DNA of 9,178 bases, taken from contig CAMBSS010000158.1 in NCBI GenBank assembly GCA_945870465.1, positions 1-9,178 of the forward strand, in the 5' to 3' direction. The position numbers and the translations under genes were made by a program. Position 1 is the first letter of the stretch; each line of letters begins with the position of its first letter. This DNA is from Bordetella parapertussis. Its GTDB lineage: Bacteria; Pseudomonadota; Gammaproteobacteria; Burkholderiales; SG8-41. Positions 1 to 7,406 of the stretch are shown here, piece by piece. The notes under the pieces are model-generated. The model made no database searches. It was not told where the DNA came from and saw only the letters and a list, made by a program, of their open reading frames with translations.

Positions 1-83
1 GGCCTCCGCCGAAATCCCCAATACCGGCGACCATCAAGAACGGCGATGCTCGCTCGGGTATTTTAGCTGCGGCCGCTGCGCTT

Positions 84-100
84 AACTTGCCAAGCAAGTT
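84..100. other. Short perfect hairpin in repeat unit 1
   Basis: AACTTGC and GCAAGTT form a perfect 7-bp stem around a 3-nt loop at the end of the 100-bp unit. No T-run follows on either strand, so it is not a canonical intrinsic terminator. It could act as an RNA 3'-end stabilising or processing structure downstream of pyk, which is inference only. Confidence 0.7.
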
Positions 101-183
101 GGCCTCCGCCGAAATCCCCAATGCCGGCGACCATCAAGAACGGCGATGCTCGCCCGGGTATTTTGGCTGCGGCCACTGCGCTT

Positions 184-200
184 AACTTGCCAAGCAAGTT
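184..200. other. Short perfect hairpin in repeat unit 2
   Basis: Identical second copy of the 7-3-7 hairpin, 34 bp past the pyk stop codon in the direction of transcription. It is the first stem-loop a transcript leaving pyk would form. The stem is unchanged between units even though four other positions in the unit differ, but with two copies this is weak evidence of selection. Confidence 0.7.
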
Positions 201-233
201 GGCCTCCGCCGAAATCCCCAATACCGGCGACCA

Positions 234-1661
234 TCAAGAACGGCGATGCTCGCCGACTTTGACGATTTTCATTGTATTGGTGCCGCCGGCCTTGCCGAAA
301 GGCTCGCCGATGGTAAGGATGATGTAATCGCCGGCATGCACCGCGCCGCGCTTCAAGAGTTCGTCCTCGGCCATGTTCAGCGCGCGCTCGGGGTCGCGTG
401 CGCCTTTGAACTTGACCGGGTAGACGCCGCGGAACAAGGTGACCCGCCGACGCGTTTCGACCACCGACGACAGCGCGTAAATCGGCACGCTTGAATTCAT
501 GCGCGACATCAGGAGCGCGGTCTTGCCGCTTTGCGTCAGCGCGGCGATCGCTTTGATGTTGAGGCTGTTGGCGGTGAATATCGTGGCGCGCGCGACAGCC
601 TCTTCGACCGTTTCCGGGGGGCCGGTGCGCCGGCGTTCGACGATAAACGCGTCTTCCTTTTCCGCTTCGAGACAGACGCGCGCCATCGCGGCTATCGTTT
701 CCACCGGGAACTTGCCGGCCGCGGTTTCCGCCGACAGCATCACCGCGTCGGTGCCGTCGAGCACGGCATTGGCGACGTCCGACACTTCCGCGCGCGTTGG
801 AATCGGATTGTTGATCATCGACTCCATCATCTGGGTGGCCGTGATCACCAGCTTGTTGCGCTCGCGCGCCATGCGGATCATGCGCTTCTGCAAAGCGGGC
901 ACCACCGCGTCGCCGACTTCCACGGCGAGATCACCGCGCGCAACCATGATCGAATCGGAGGCGTCGATGATTTCCTCCAGCGCGGGAATCGCTTCGGCGC
1001 GCTCGATCTTGGCGCACAACAGCGCCTTGCCGCCGGCCTTCAGCATGAGGTCGCGCGCCCATTGCATGTCGGCCCCCGAGCGCGGAAACGATACGGCGAG
1101 GTAATCGGCTTTCAGCTCGGCCGCTGTCTTGATGTCCTGCATGTCTTTTTCGGTCAGCGCGGGCGCGGTCAGTCCGCCGCCCTTGCGGTTGATGCCCTTG
1201 TTGTTGGACAGCGTGCCGCCCTGCTCGACCACGCAATCTATACGCGTGCCCCTGACCGCGACCACCGCCAGCACGACGCGGCCGTCGTCCAGCAGCAGCG
1301 TGTCGCCTTTGGAGACGTCCTGCGGCAGGTTCTTGTAATCGAGACCGACGCGGTGCGCGTCGCCCAGTTTGCACTCCGCGTCGAGCACGAATTTATCGCC
1401 GACCTTGAGCTCGATGCGATCGTGCTCAAAACGGCCGATGCGTATTTTCGGGCCCTGCAAATCCACCAGCACGCCGACCGAGCGTCCAGCCTTGCGCGCC
1501 AGTTCGCGCACGAGTTCGACGCGCGCGGTGTGCTCCTTCGCCGTGCCGTGCGAGAAATTCATGCGCACGACGTCGAGCCCGGCCTCGATCATGCGCATGA
1601 GCGTGACCTTGTCGCTGGAAGCGGGGCCAAGTGTGGCGACAATTTTGGTGCGGCGGGGCAT
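234..1661 (-). CDS. pyk: Pyruvate kinase
   Basis: Cytoplasmic enzyme that transfers phosphate from phosphoenolpyruvate to ADP, giving pyruvate and ATP; the exit step of glycolysis. The 475-residue length and domain order are normal: (beta/alpha)8 barrel interrupted by a B domain (about 73-170), then a C-terminal domain. Visible active-site elements are VVRMNFSHG (31-39, with R33, N35, S37, H38), VDLQGPK (66-72), CAKIERAE (216-223, catalytic K218 and metal ligand E220), ARGDLAVEVG (241-250, D244) and TATQMMES (274-281, T276). The motif after ARGDL resembles the PykA-type more than PykF, so regulation by AMP or sugar phosphates is possible but not shown. The start is fixed by the family N-terminus MPRRTKIVATLGP, although no clear Shine-Dalgarno precedes it. 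It is last in the tkt-gap-pgk-pyk series, 84 bp after pgk. Its last six sense codons and stop lie inside a 100-bp tandem repeat, so the tail EHRRS may be repeat-derived. Confidence 0.97.
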   Translation of the reverse strand: MPRRTKIVATLGPASSDKVTLMRMIEAGLDVVRMNFSHGTAKEHTARVELVRELARKAGRSVGVLVDLQGPKIRIGRFEHDRIELKVGDKFVLDAECKLGDAHRVGLDYKNLPQDVSKGDTLLLDDGRVVLAVVAVRGTRIDCVVEQGGTLSNNKGINRKGGGLTAPALTEKDMQDIKTAAELKADYLAVSFPRSGADMQWARDLMLKAGGKALLCAKIERAEAIPALEEIIDASDSIMVARGDLAVEVGDAVVPALQKRMIRMARERNKLVITATQMMESMINNPIPTRAEVSDVANAVLDGTDAVMLSAETAAGKFPVETIAAMARVCLEAEKEDAFIVERRRTGPPETVEEAVARATIFTANSLNIKAIAALTQSGKTALLMSRMNSSVPIYALSSVVETRRRVTLFRGVYPVKFKGARDPERALNMAEDELLKRGAVHAGDYIILTIGEPFGKAGGTNTMKIVKVGEHRRS

Positions 1662-1682
1662 GGAAACCAGGATTGAGTTGAG

Positions 1683-1732
1683 AGGATTCAGGATTCGGCA
1701 AGGGCAAGCGTAACCCTGTTTGCCCGAATCCT
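1683..1732 (-). other. Intercistronic inverted repeat between pgk and pyk
   Basis: The 84-bp spacer holds AGGATTC twice in direct tandem (1683-1689 and 1690-1696) and its inverse GAATCCT once (1726-1732), with an inner pair GGGCAA (1702-1707)/TTGCCC (1720-1725). The pgk-pyk message could fold into a stem of about 13 bp with a 5-nt bulge. No T-run follows, so it is more likely an mRNA-stability or processing element than a terminator. The structure is visible in the sequence; the role is inferred. Confidence 0.55.
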
Positions 1733-1745
1733 CAATCGTTGATCG

Positions 1746-2930
1746 CTATTTCTGCTGCGCGCGCTGTTCAAGGATCTCGACCGCGGGCAGTTTTTTGCCT
1801 TCGAGAAACTCGAGAAACGCCCCGCCGCCGGTCGACATATACGATACCTTGTCGGCGATCCCGTATTTGGCGATGGCAGCCAGCGTATCGCCGCCTCCGG
1901 CGATCGAAAACGCTTGCGATTCGGCGATGGCGCGCGCGATGCGTGCGGTGCCCGCGCCGAACTGGTCGAACTCGAACACGCCGACCGGTCCGTTCCAGAT
2001 AATGGTGCCGGCCCTGGCAATCACTCTTGCAAGCACTTCCGCGGTCTGCGGGCCGATGTCGAGAATCATGTCGTCGGCGCCAACCTCATTGGCCGCCACC
2101 AGGTTTGCGCGCGCGCGCGCCGACAATTCGGCCGCAACGACGACGTCCACCGGCAGCGGAACCTCTGCGCCGCGTTTTTTCATCAAATCGATGATGGCAT
2201 GCGCCTCGCCGATCAGTCCGGGTTCCGCCAGCGATTTGCCGACACGCTGGCCCATCGCCAGCATAAAAGTATTCGCGATGCCGCCGCCCACGATCAGTTG
2301 ATCGACTTTTTCGGCCAGCGTTTTGAGTATGGTCAGCTTGGTCGAAACCTTGGACCCGGCGACGATGGCAACGAGCGGCCGCGCAGGATCGCGCAACGCC
2401 ATGCCGAGCGCCTCGAGTTCGGCCGCCATCAATGGACCCGCGCACGCCGTCGGCGCGAATTTGGCGATGCCGTGGGTGGTCGCTTCCGCGCGGTGCGCAG
2501 TACCGAACGCGTCATTCACATACACATCGCACAACGCCGCCATTTTTTTCGCCAGCGCGTCGTCGTTTTTTTTCTCGCCTTTATTGAAGCGGCAATTTTC
2601 GAGCATCACCACCTGGCCCGGCTTGACGTCGACACCGGTGACCCAATCGCGCATCAATGGCACCGGAGTCTTGAGCAACTCGCTCAGCCGTTGCGCAACC
2701 GGTTCAAGAGAATCGGCGGCATTGAACTCGCCTTCCGTCGGACGACCGAGATGCGATGTCACCATCACAGCGGCGCCTGCCGTCAGCGCGGCCTGGATGG
2801 CCGGCACTGACGCGCGGATGCGCGTGTCATCGGTAATTTTGCCGGCGGCGTCCTGCGGCACGTTGAGGTCCGCGCGTATGAACACCCGCTTGCCGGCGAG
2901 GTTTACGTCCGCCATCTTCGTTACGTTCAT
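1746..2930 (-). CDS. pgk: Phosphoglycerate kinase
   Basis: Cytoplasmic enzyme interconverting 1,3-bisphosphoglycerate + ADP and 3-phosphoglycerate + ATP. It makes ATP in glycolysis and consumes it in gluconeogenesis or the Calvin cycle. At 394 residues it has the standard two-lobed layout. N-lobe substrate motifs: RADLNVP (19-25), TRIR (36-39), SHLGRP (59-64), [13 protein letters not shown] (111-123) and [14 protein letters not shown] (138-151). C-lobe nucleotide motifs: AGSKVSTK (191-198), GGGIANTF (215-222), NGPVGVFE (313-320), GGGDT (345-349) and [13 protein letters not shown] (366-378). All key residues appear present. The start gives the usual MNVxK lead-in; an internal Met at residue 6 is a less likely alternative. 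It begins 21 bp after the gap stop with no convincing Shine-Dalgarno, which suggests translational coupling in one transcript. Confidence 0.97.
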   Translation of the reverse strand: MNVTKMADVNLAGKRVFIRADLNVPQDAAGKITDDTRIRASVPAIQAALTAGAAVMVTSHLGRPTEGEFNAADSLEPVAQRLSELLKTPVPLMRDWVTGVDVKPGQVVMLENCRFNKGEKKNDDALAKKMAALCDVYVNDAFGTAHRAEATTHGIAKFAPTACAGPLMAAELEALGMALRDPARPLVAIVAGSKVSTKLTILKTLAEKVDQLIVGGGIANTFMLAMGQRVGKSLAEPGLIGEAHAIIDLMKKRGAEVPLPVDVVVAAELSARARANLVAANEVGADDMILDIGPQTAEVLARVIARAGTIIWNGPVGVFEFDQFGAGTARIARAIAESQAFSIAGGGDTLAAIAKYGIADKVSYMSTGGGAFLEFLEGKKLPAVEILEQRAQQK

Positions 2931-2951
2931 GCGGAAACGCCGGTTAAGCCG

Positions 2952-3996
<1,045 letters not shown>

Positions 3997-4006
3997 GGCC
4001 GCAAAG

Positions 4007-6010
4007 TCAAATGATTGTCTTTACCGTCGCCACCACATTGTCGACGGTGAAACCGAAATATTTGAACAGCTCACTGGCCGGCGCCGATTCGCCAAAACGG
4101 TCGATGCCGACCACTGCGCCGGTCTTGGAATCCACGGCACCAACATACTTGCGCCAGAAATCGGTGACCCCGGCTTCGACTGCGACGCGGGACACGCCGG
4201 CGGGCAGTACCGACGCGCGATAGGCCGCGTCCTGCGCGTCAAATAACGACGTGCAGGGCATGGACACCACGCGCACGGCGATGCCTTCATTTTGCAGCTG
4301 CTCGCGCGCTGCCATCGCCAGCGGCATTTCAGATCCCGTCGCGATAATCACGGCGCGTGGAACGCCGCCTTCTGCTTCGGCGAGCACGTAACCACCGCGC
4401 GCAATCGACGCGATTTGTGTCGCACTGCGTTTTTGGAACGCCACGTTCTGCCGCGACAATATGAAACAGGTGGGGCCATCTTTGCGCTGTATTGCCGCAC
4501 TCCAGGCCGCCGCCGCTTCGACCGTATCGCACGGCCGCCATACCGCCATGTTCGGGATCAGCCGCAAGCTCGACGTGTGCTCGACGGCCTGGTGCGTTGG
4601 TCCGTCTTCGCCGAGCCCGATCGAATCGTGGGTGAAGACGAAGATATTGCGCAATTTCATCAGCGCAGCCATGCGCAGGGCATTGCGCGAGTAATCGGAA
4701 AACGTGAGGAAGGTGCCGGTTTCCGGAATGAAGCCGCCGTGCAGCGCCATGCCGTTGGTGATCGCGGCCATCGCGAACTCGCGCACGCCGAAGTTCACGA
4801 TATTGCCGGGCTCGGTGCGCGACACGACCTTGCTGCCCGGCCAGTTGGTAAACACGCTGCCCATCAAATCGGCCGACCCGCCGATGAGTTCCGGCAGGCC
4901 GGGTGCAAGCTGGGTCAACGCAAGCTGCGATGCTTTACGCGTTGCAACGGTCTCGCCCTTGGTGTTTGCCGCTTCGATCACGGCGGCCGCCATGCCCGCA
5001 AAATCTGCCGGCAGTTCGCCGGCCATGCGGCGCTTGAATTCGCGCGCGAGGTCAGGATGCGCGGACGCGTAGGCGGCAAATCGCGCGTCCCAATTTGCTT
5101 GCGCGCCAGCGCCTTTTTTGCGCTGGTCCCATTCAGCGTAAATTTCCTGGGGAATTTCGAACGGCGGAAATTTCCAACCGATGCTTGCACGCGTTGCCGC
5201 GACTTCCTCCGCGCCCAACGCCTCGCCGTGCGCTTTGGCGGTGCCGGCGCGTTTAGGCGAGCCTTTGCCGATCACGGTCTTGCAGCAGATCAGGCTCGGG
5301 CGGTCGCCGACTGCCTGCGCGGATTTCAGCGCGGCTTCGATTGCTGCCGCATCGTGTCCGTCGACGCGCGGCACCACGTGCCAGCCGTAGGCTTCGAAGC
5401 GCTTGGGCGTGTCGTCCGTAAACCATCCCTGCACCTGGCCATCGATGGAAATGCCGTTGTCGTCGTAAAACGCGATCAGTTTGCCCAGCCCCAGCGTGCC
5501 GGCGAGCGAGCAGGCTTCGTGCGATATGCCTTCCATCAGGCAGCCGTCACCGAGAAACACAAAGGTGTAATGGTCGACCACCGTGTGCCCGGCGCGATTG
5601 AAATCCGCCGCCAGTAATTTTTCCGCGAGCGCCATGCCCACCGCGTTGCTGATGCCCTGGCCGAGCGGTCCGGTCGTGGTCTCGACGCCTGGCGTCATGC
5701 CAAGTTCCGGATGGCCGGGCGTTTTCGAATGCAGCTGGCGGAAGTGGCGGACTTCGTCCATCGACAAATCGTAGCCCGTGAGATGCAGCAGCGCATACAG
5801 CAGCATCGAGCCATGGCCGTTCGACAGCACAAAGCGGTCGCGGTCGGCCCAGTGCGGGTTGGCGGGATTATGTTTGAGGTGATGGCGCCATAACACTTCG
5901 GCAATTTCCGCCATCCCCATGGGCATGCCCGGGTGACCGGAATTGGCTTGTTGCACAGCGTCCATCGCGAGCGCGCGGATCGCGTTGGTTATTTCCAGGC
6001 GGGAGCCCAT
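4007..6010 (-). CDS. tkt: Transketolase
   Basis: Thiamine-diphosphate enzyme moving two-carbon ketol units between sugar phosphates in the non-oxidative pentose phosphate pathway and the Calvin cycle (cbbT role). It is cytoplasmic and normally a homodimer. At 667 residues it is full length. Domain order: N-terminal PP domain with SGHPGMPMG (24-32), [19 protein letters not shown] (63-81), [10 protein letters not shown] (110-119) and the cofactor/metal motif GDGCLMEG (154-161) ending in DDN (183-185). The Pyr domain has GGSADL (377-382), NFGVREFAM (406-414, catalytic E411) and [14 protein letters not shown] (461-474). The C-terminal domain includes [14 protein letters not shown]. Nothing is missing. 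A Shine-Dalgarno precedes the ATG. It lies 102 bp downstream of the ntrX-like gene and 56 bp upstream of gap and is the first gene of the carbon cluster. Confidence 0.97.
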   Translation of the reverse strand: MGSRLEITNAIRALAMDAVQQANSGHPGMPMGMAEIAEVLWRHHLKHNPANPHWADRDRFVLSNGHGSMLLYALLHLTGYDLSMDEVRHFRQLHSKTPGHPELGMTPGVETTTGPLGQGISNAVGMALAEKLLAADFNRAGHTVVDHYTFVFLGDGCLMEGISHEACSLAGTLGLGKLIAFYDDNGISIDGQVQGWFTDDTPKRFEAYGWHVVPRVDGHDAAAIEAALKSAQAVGDRPSLICCKTVIGKGSPKRAGTAKAHGEALGAEEVAATRASIGWKFPPFEIPQEIYAEWDQRKKGAGAQANWDARFAAYASAHPDLAREFKRRMAGELPADFAGMAAAVIEAANTKGETVATRKASQLALTQLAPGLPELIGGSADLMGSVFTNWPGSKVVSRTEPGNIVNFGVREFAMAAITNGMALHGGFIPETGTFLTFSDYSRNALRMAALMKLRNIFVFTHDSIGLGEDGPTHQAVEHTSSLRLIPNMAVWRPCDTVEAAAAWSAAIQRKDGPTCFILSRQNVAFQKRSATQIASIARGGYVLAEAEGGVPRAVIIATGSEMPLAMAAREQLQNEGIAVRVVSMPCTSLFDAQDAAYRASVLPAGVSRVAVEAGVTDFWRKYVGAVDSKTGAVVGIDRFGESAPASELFKYFGFTVDNVVATVKTII

Positions 6011-6016
6011 TCGATA

Positions 6017-6023
6017 TTTCCTT
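6017..6023 (-). promoter_or_regulatory. Shine-Dalgarno of tkt
   Basis: AAGGAAA on the minus strand, 6 nt before the tkt ATG. It supports the start giving [20 protein letters not shown], which is where transketolases of this type normally begin. Confidence 0.65.
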
Positions 6024-6052
6024 GCGGAGAGCCGAGACTTGCGGGAGCCGCA

Positions 6053-6081
6053 ATTATCTTAGAAACCGGCGCCTTTGGCTA
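6053..6081 (-). promoter_or_regulatory. Possible promoter for tkt
   Basis: On the minus strand, TAGCCA (6076-6081, 4 of 6 against TTGACA), a 17-bp spacer, then GATAAT (6053-6058, 5 of 6 against TATAAT). It would give a leader of about 36 nt containing the Shine-Dalgarno. The match is modest and lies partly inside the inverted repeats downstream of ntrX. I see no convincing LysR-type (CbbR) palindrome nearby. Confidence 0.3.
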
Positions 6082-6107
6082 CGTAGCGCCGGCAATTCTG
6101 GCGCCGG
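6066..6107 (-). terminator. GC-rich overlapping hairpins after ntrX, possible weak terminator
   Basis: Read on the minus strand, the arm GGCGCCGG (6073-6066) can pair with CCGGCGCC (6107-6100, 8 bp) or with the nearer CCGGCGC (6092-6086, 7 bp, 13-nt loop). The two upstream arms can also pair with each other (6104-6100 with 6090-6086). The shared arm is followed by TTTCTAAGAT, a poor U-tract. It could end ntrYX transcription or let part of it run into tkt. The loop contains the 8-bp palindrome CTACGTAG (6079-6086). Confidence 0.45.
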
Positions 6108-6112
6108 GCGCG

Positions 6113-7393
6113 CTAATCTTCGGCGCGACGCGCGAGCTTGATGCCCAGTTGCTTCAGCTTGCGGTAAAGATGCGTGCGTTCGAGCCCGACGCTGTCGGCA
6201 ACGCGGCTCATATTGCCGCCTGCTTTGGCGATGTGGTGCTCGAAATAAACGCGTTCAAACGAGTCGCGTGCTTCGCGCAGCGGCAAGTCGAGCGGCAGCC
6301 CCGTCGGCGCCGCGGCGGGCGACGCACCGTAAGTCGGCAACGCCTGGTTCACGTCACCGACGCCGATTTCCTCGCCGGCAGCCGTCAACGCCAGTGTGCG
6401 CACGACGCTTTCCAGCTGATTGAGATTGCCCGGCCAATCGTAATTGCGCAGCGCATTCAACGCGGCGGTGCTGAAATGCCGCGGCACCACCTCCTTGGCT
6501 TCGATGCTACGCAGCAGGAACAGGTTGGCGAGGTCCGGCACGTCTTCGCGATGCTGGCGCAGGCTCGGCACATTGACCGTTACCGCAGCGATCACGCTGT
6601 ACAGCTTGGCGTCGAACCCACCTTGCGCGACGAGTTCCGGCAACGCGCGCGACGTCGCGCAGATCAGCCGCGTATTGTATTTCTCGAGCTTGCCGATAAT
6701 CAGCAGCAGGCCTTTTTGTTCCACGCGATTGAGGTCGGCGACTTCCGGCAGGAACAACGTGCCTTCGCGCGCCTGGTTCAGGAGGTCCAGCGGTGCTTCG
6801 GCCAGCACCGCGAGATTTTCCGGTTCTACCCACGGCGCATTCGGTTTGCCGGGTAGCGGGTTGGGTTGGTGCACGAAACGTGCGCACAGTTCAACACCGC
6901 TGCCCGGCTCGGCGACCATCATCAGCGGCGACTTCAGGTTGGCGATGCGCTCCAGTCGCTGCTTGAGTTCAGTCACCACCGGCGCGCGGCCCAGCGTCGC
7001 CAGCATCAATGTCGGTTTTACCTGCTGCTCGCCGCGTTTTAGCGCGCGGCCGACCGTGGCCAGCAATTTTTGCAGCGCGATCGGTTTTTCAAGGAAATCG
7101 AAAGCACCGATGCGCGTTGCTTCAACTGCGGTATCGATAGTGCCATGGCCCGACATCATGACGACCGGCATGGTGAGTAGTCCCGAGCTCGCCCACTCCC
7201 GCAACAGCGTAATGCCGTCGGTATCCGGCATCCAGATGTCGAGTAACACCAGATCGGGACGGGCCTGCGCACGCTGCGCGCGCGCCTGGCCGGCGTTTTC
7301 GGCGATACGCACCTGATAACCTTCGTCGCGCAATATCTCCGACAGAAGTTCGCGGATTCCGATTTCGTCGTCGACTACCAGGATTTGCTGCAT
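6113..7393 (-). CDS. ntrX: NtrX-like response regulator with degenerate AAA+ domain
   Basis: Architecture is receiver (1-120), AAA+-derived domain (about 130-345) and Fis-type helix-turn-helix (about 375-420), 426 residues. The receiver is intact: acidic pair DDE (8-10), phospho-acceptor D52 in LLDIWMPDTDG, S81 and K103. The DNA-binding end NMSRVADSVGLERTHLYRKL (394-413) is well conserved. The middle is not. The Walker A equivalent reads AEPGSGVE (161-168), lacking the lysine. No GAFTGA loop is present. Walker B reads GTLFLPEVAD (211-220), with proline for the key aspartate. The segment FDAKLYSVIAAV (260-271) lacks the usual arginine of RxDLYYRL, and WPGNLNQLES (320-329) has lost the sensor-II arginine of WPGNVRELxN. 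It is therefore predicted not to hydrolyse ATP or activate sigma-54, and probably works as a phosphorylation-controlled DNA-binding protein. It starts 13 bp after the kinase gene; GGAG lies very close to its ATG, so coupling is likely. The name ntrX rests on architecture and pairing. Confidence 0.8.
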   Translation of the reverse strand: MQQILVVDDEIGIRELLSEILRDEGYQVRIAENAGQARAQRAQARPDLVLLDIWMPDTDGITLLREWASSGLLTMPVVMMSGHGTIDTAVEATRIGAFDFLEKPIALQKLLATVGRALKRGEQQVKPTLMLATLGRAPVVTELKQRLERIANLKSPLMMVAEPGSGVELCARFVHQPNPLPGKPNAPWVEPENLAVLAEAPLDLLNQAREGTLFLPEVADLNRVEQKGLLLIIGKLEKYNTRLICATSRALPELVAQGGFDAKLYSVIAAVTVNVPSLRQHREDVPDLANLFLLRSIEAKEVVPRHFSTAALNALRNYDWPGNLNQLESVVRTLALTAAGEEIGVGDVNQALPTYGASPAAAPTGLPLDLPLREARDSFERVYFEHHIAKAGGNMSRVADSVGLERTHLYRKLKQLGIKLARRAED

Positions 7394-7406
7394 AGCTCCG
7401 TTCCCG

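Larger units (their letters stand above)
1..254. repeat. Tandem array of a 100-bp unit overlapping the 3' end of pyk
   Basis: Two complete 100-bp units (1-100 and 101-200) lie directly head to tail, followed by a partial third (201-253/254) that ends inside pyk. Units 1 and 2 differ at four positions (23/123, 54/154, 65/165, 75/175). The third copy matches unit 1 over all of 201-253. Every copy contains the sequence that in the third copy encodes the last six sense codons of pyk (GEHRRS) and its TGA stop, so the array looks like repeated duplication of the pyk 3' end plus about 80 bp of downstream DNA, or a pre-existing repeat that now supplies that end. The period is not a multiple of three and I find no convincing gene in it, so this also accounts for the gene-free stretch 1-233. 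The first base of the window is already inside a unit, so the true copy number is unknown. The units are contiguous, without CRISPR-like spacers. Confidence 0.95.

Noticed and set aside
184..200. Intrinsic terminator directly after pyk
   Set aside because: The hairpin has only 7 bp of moderate GC and no T-run on either strand; it is reported only as a stem-loop within the repeat.
1..254. CRISPR array or integron attC array
   Set aside because: Units are contiguous with no unique spacers, which excludes CRISPR. GTTAAGC on the minus strand fits the attC core form GTTRRRY, but no matching RYYYAAC partner lies at the right distance and no cassette genes or integrase are present.
121..327. 68-codon plus-strand frame running through the repeat into pyk antisense
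   Set aside because: It exists only because the repeat happens to be open in this frame; the 100-bp period shifts frame each unit, there is no ribosome binding site that I can see, and its second half is antisense to pyk.
531..1676. Long plus-strand open frame (381 codons) opposite pyk
   Set aside because: It is antisense to a fully recognisable enzyme, with the Arg/His/Ala-rich composition typical of shadow frames in GC-rich DNA. The same applies to the long plus-strand frames opposite pgk (1914-2810), gap (3153-4223), tkt (4292-5617), ntrX (5933-6856) and the kinase (7440-8672).
2565..2573. A-run in pgk forming the slippery heptamer A_AAA_AAC in frame
   Set aside because: It encodes the conserved EKKN segment of phosphoglycerate kinase (residues 119-122). 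The zero frame gives the complete enzyme, so programmed frameshifting is not needed; most likely coincidence of lysine codons.
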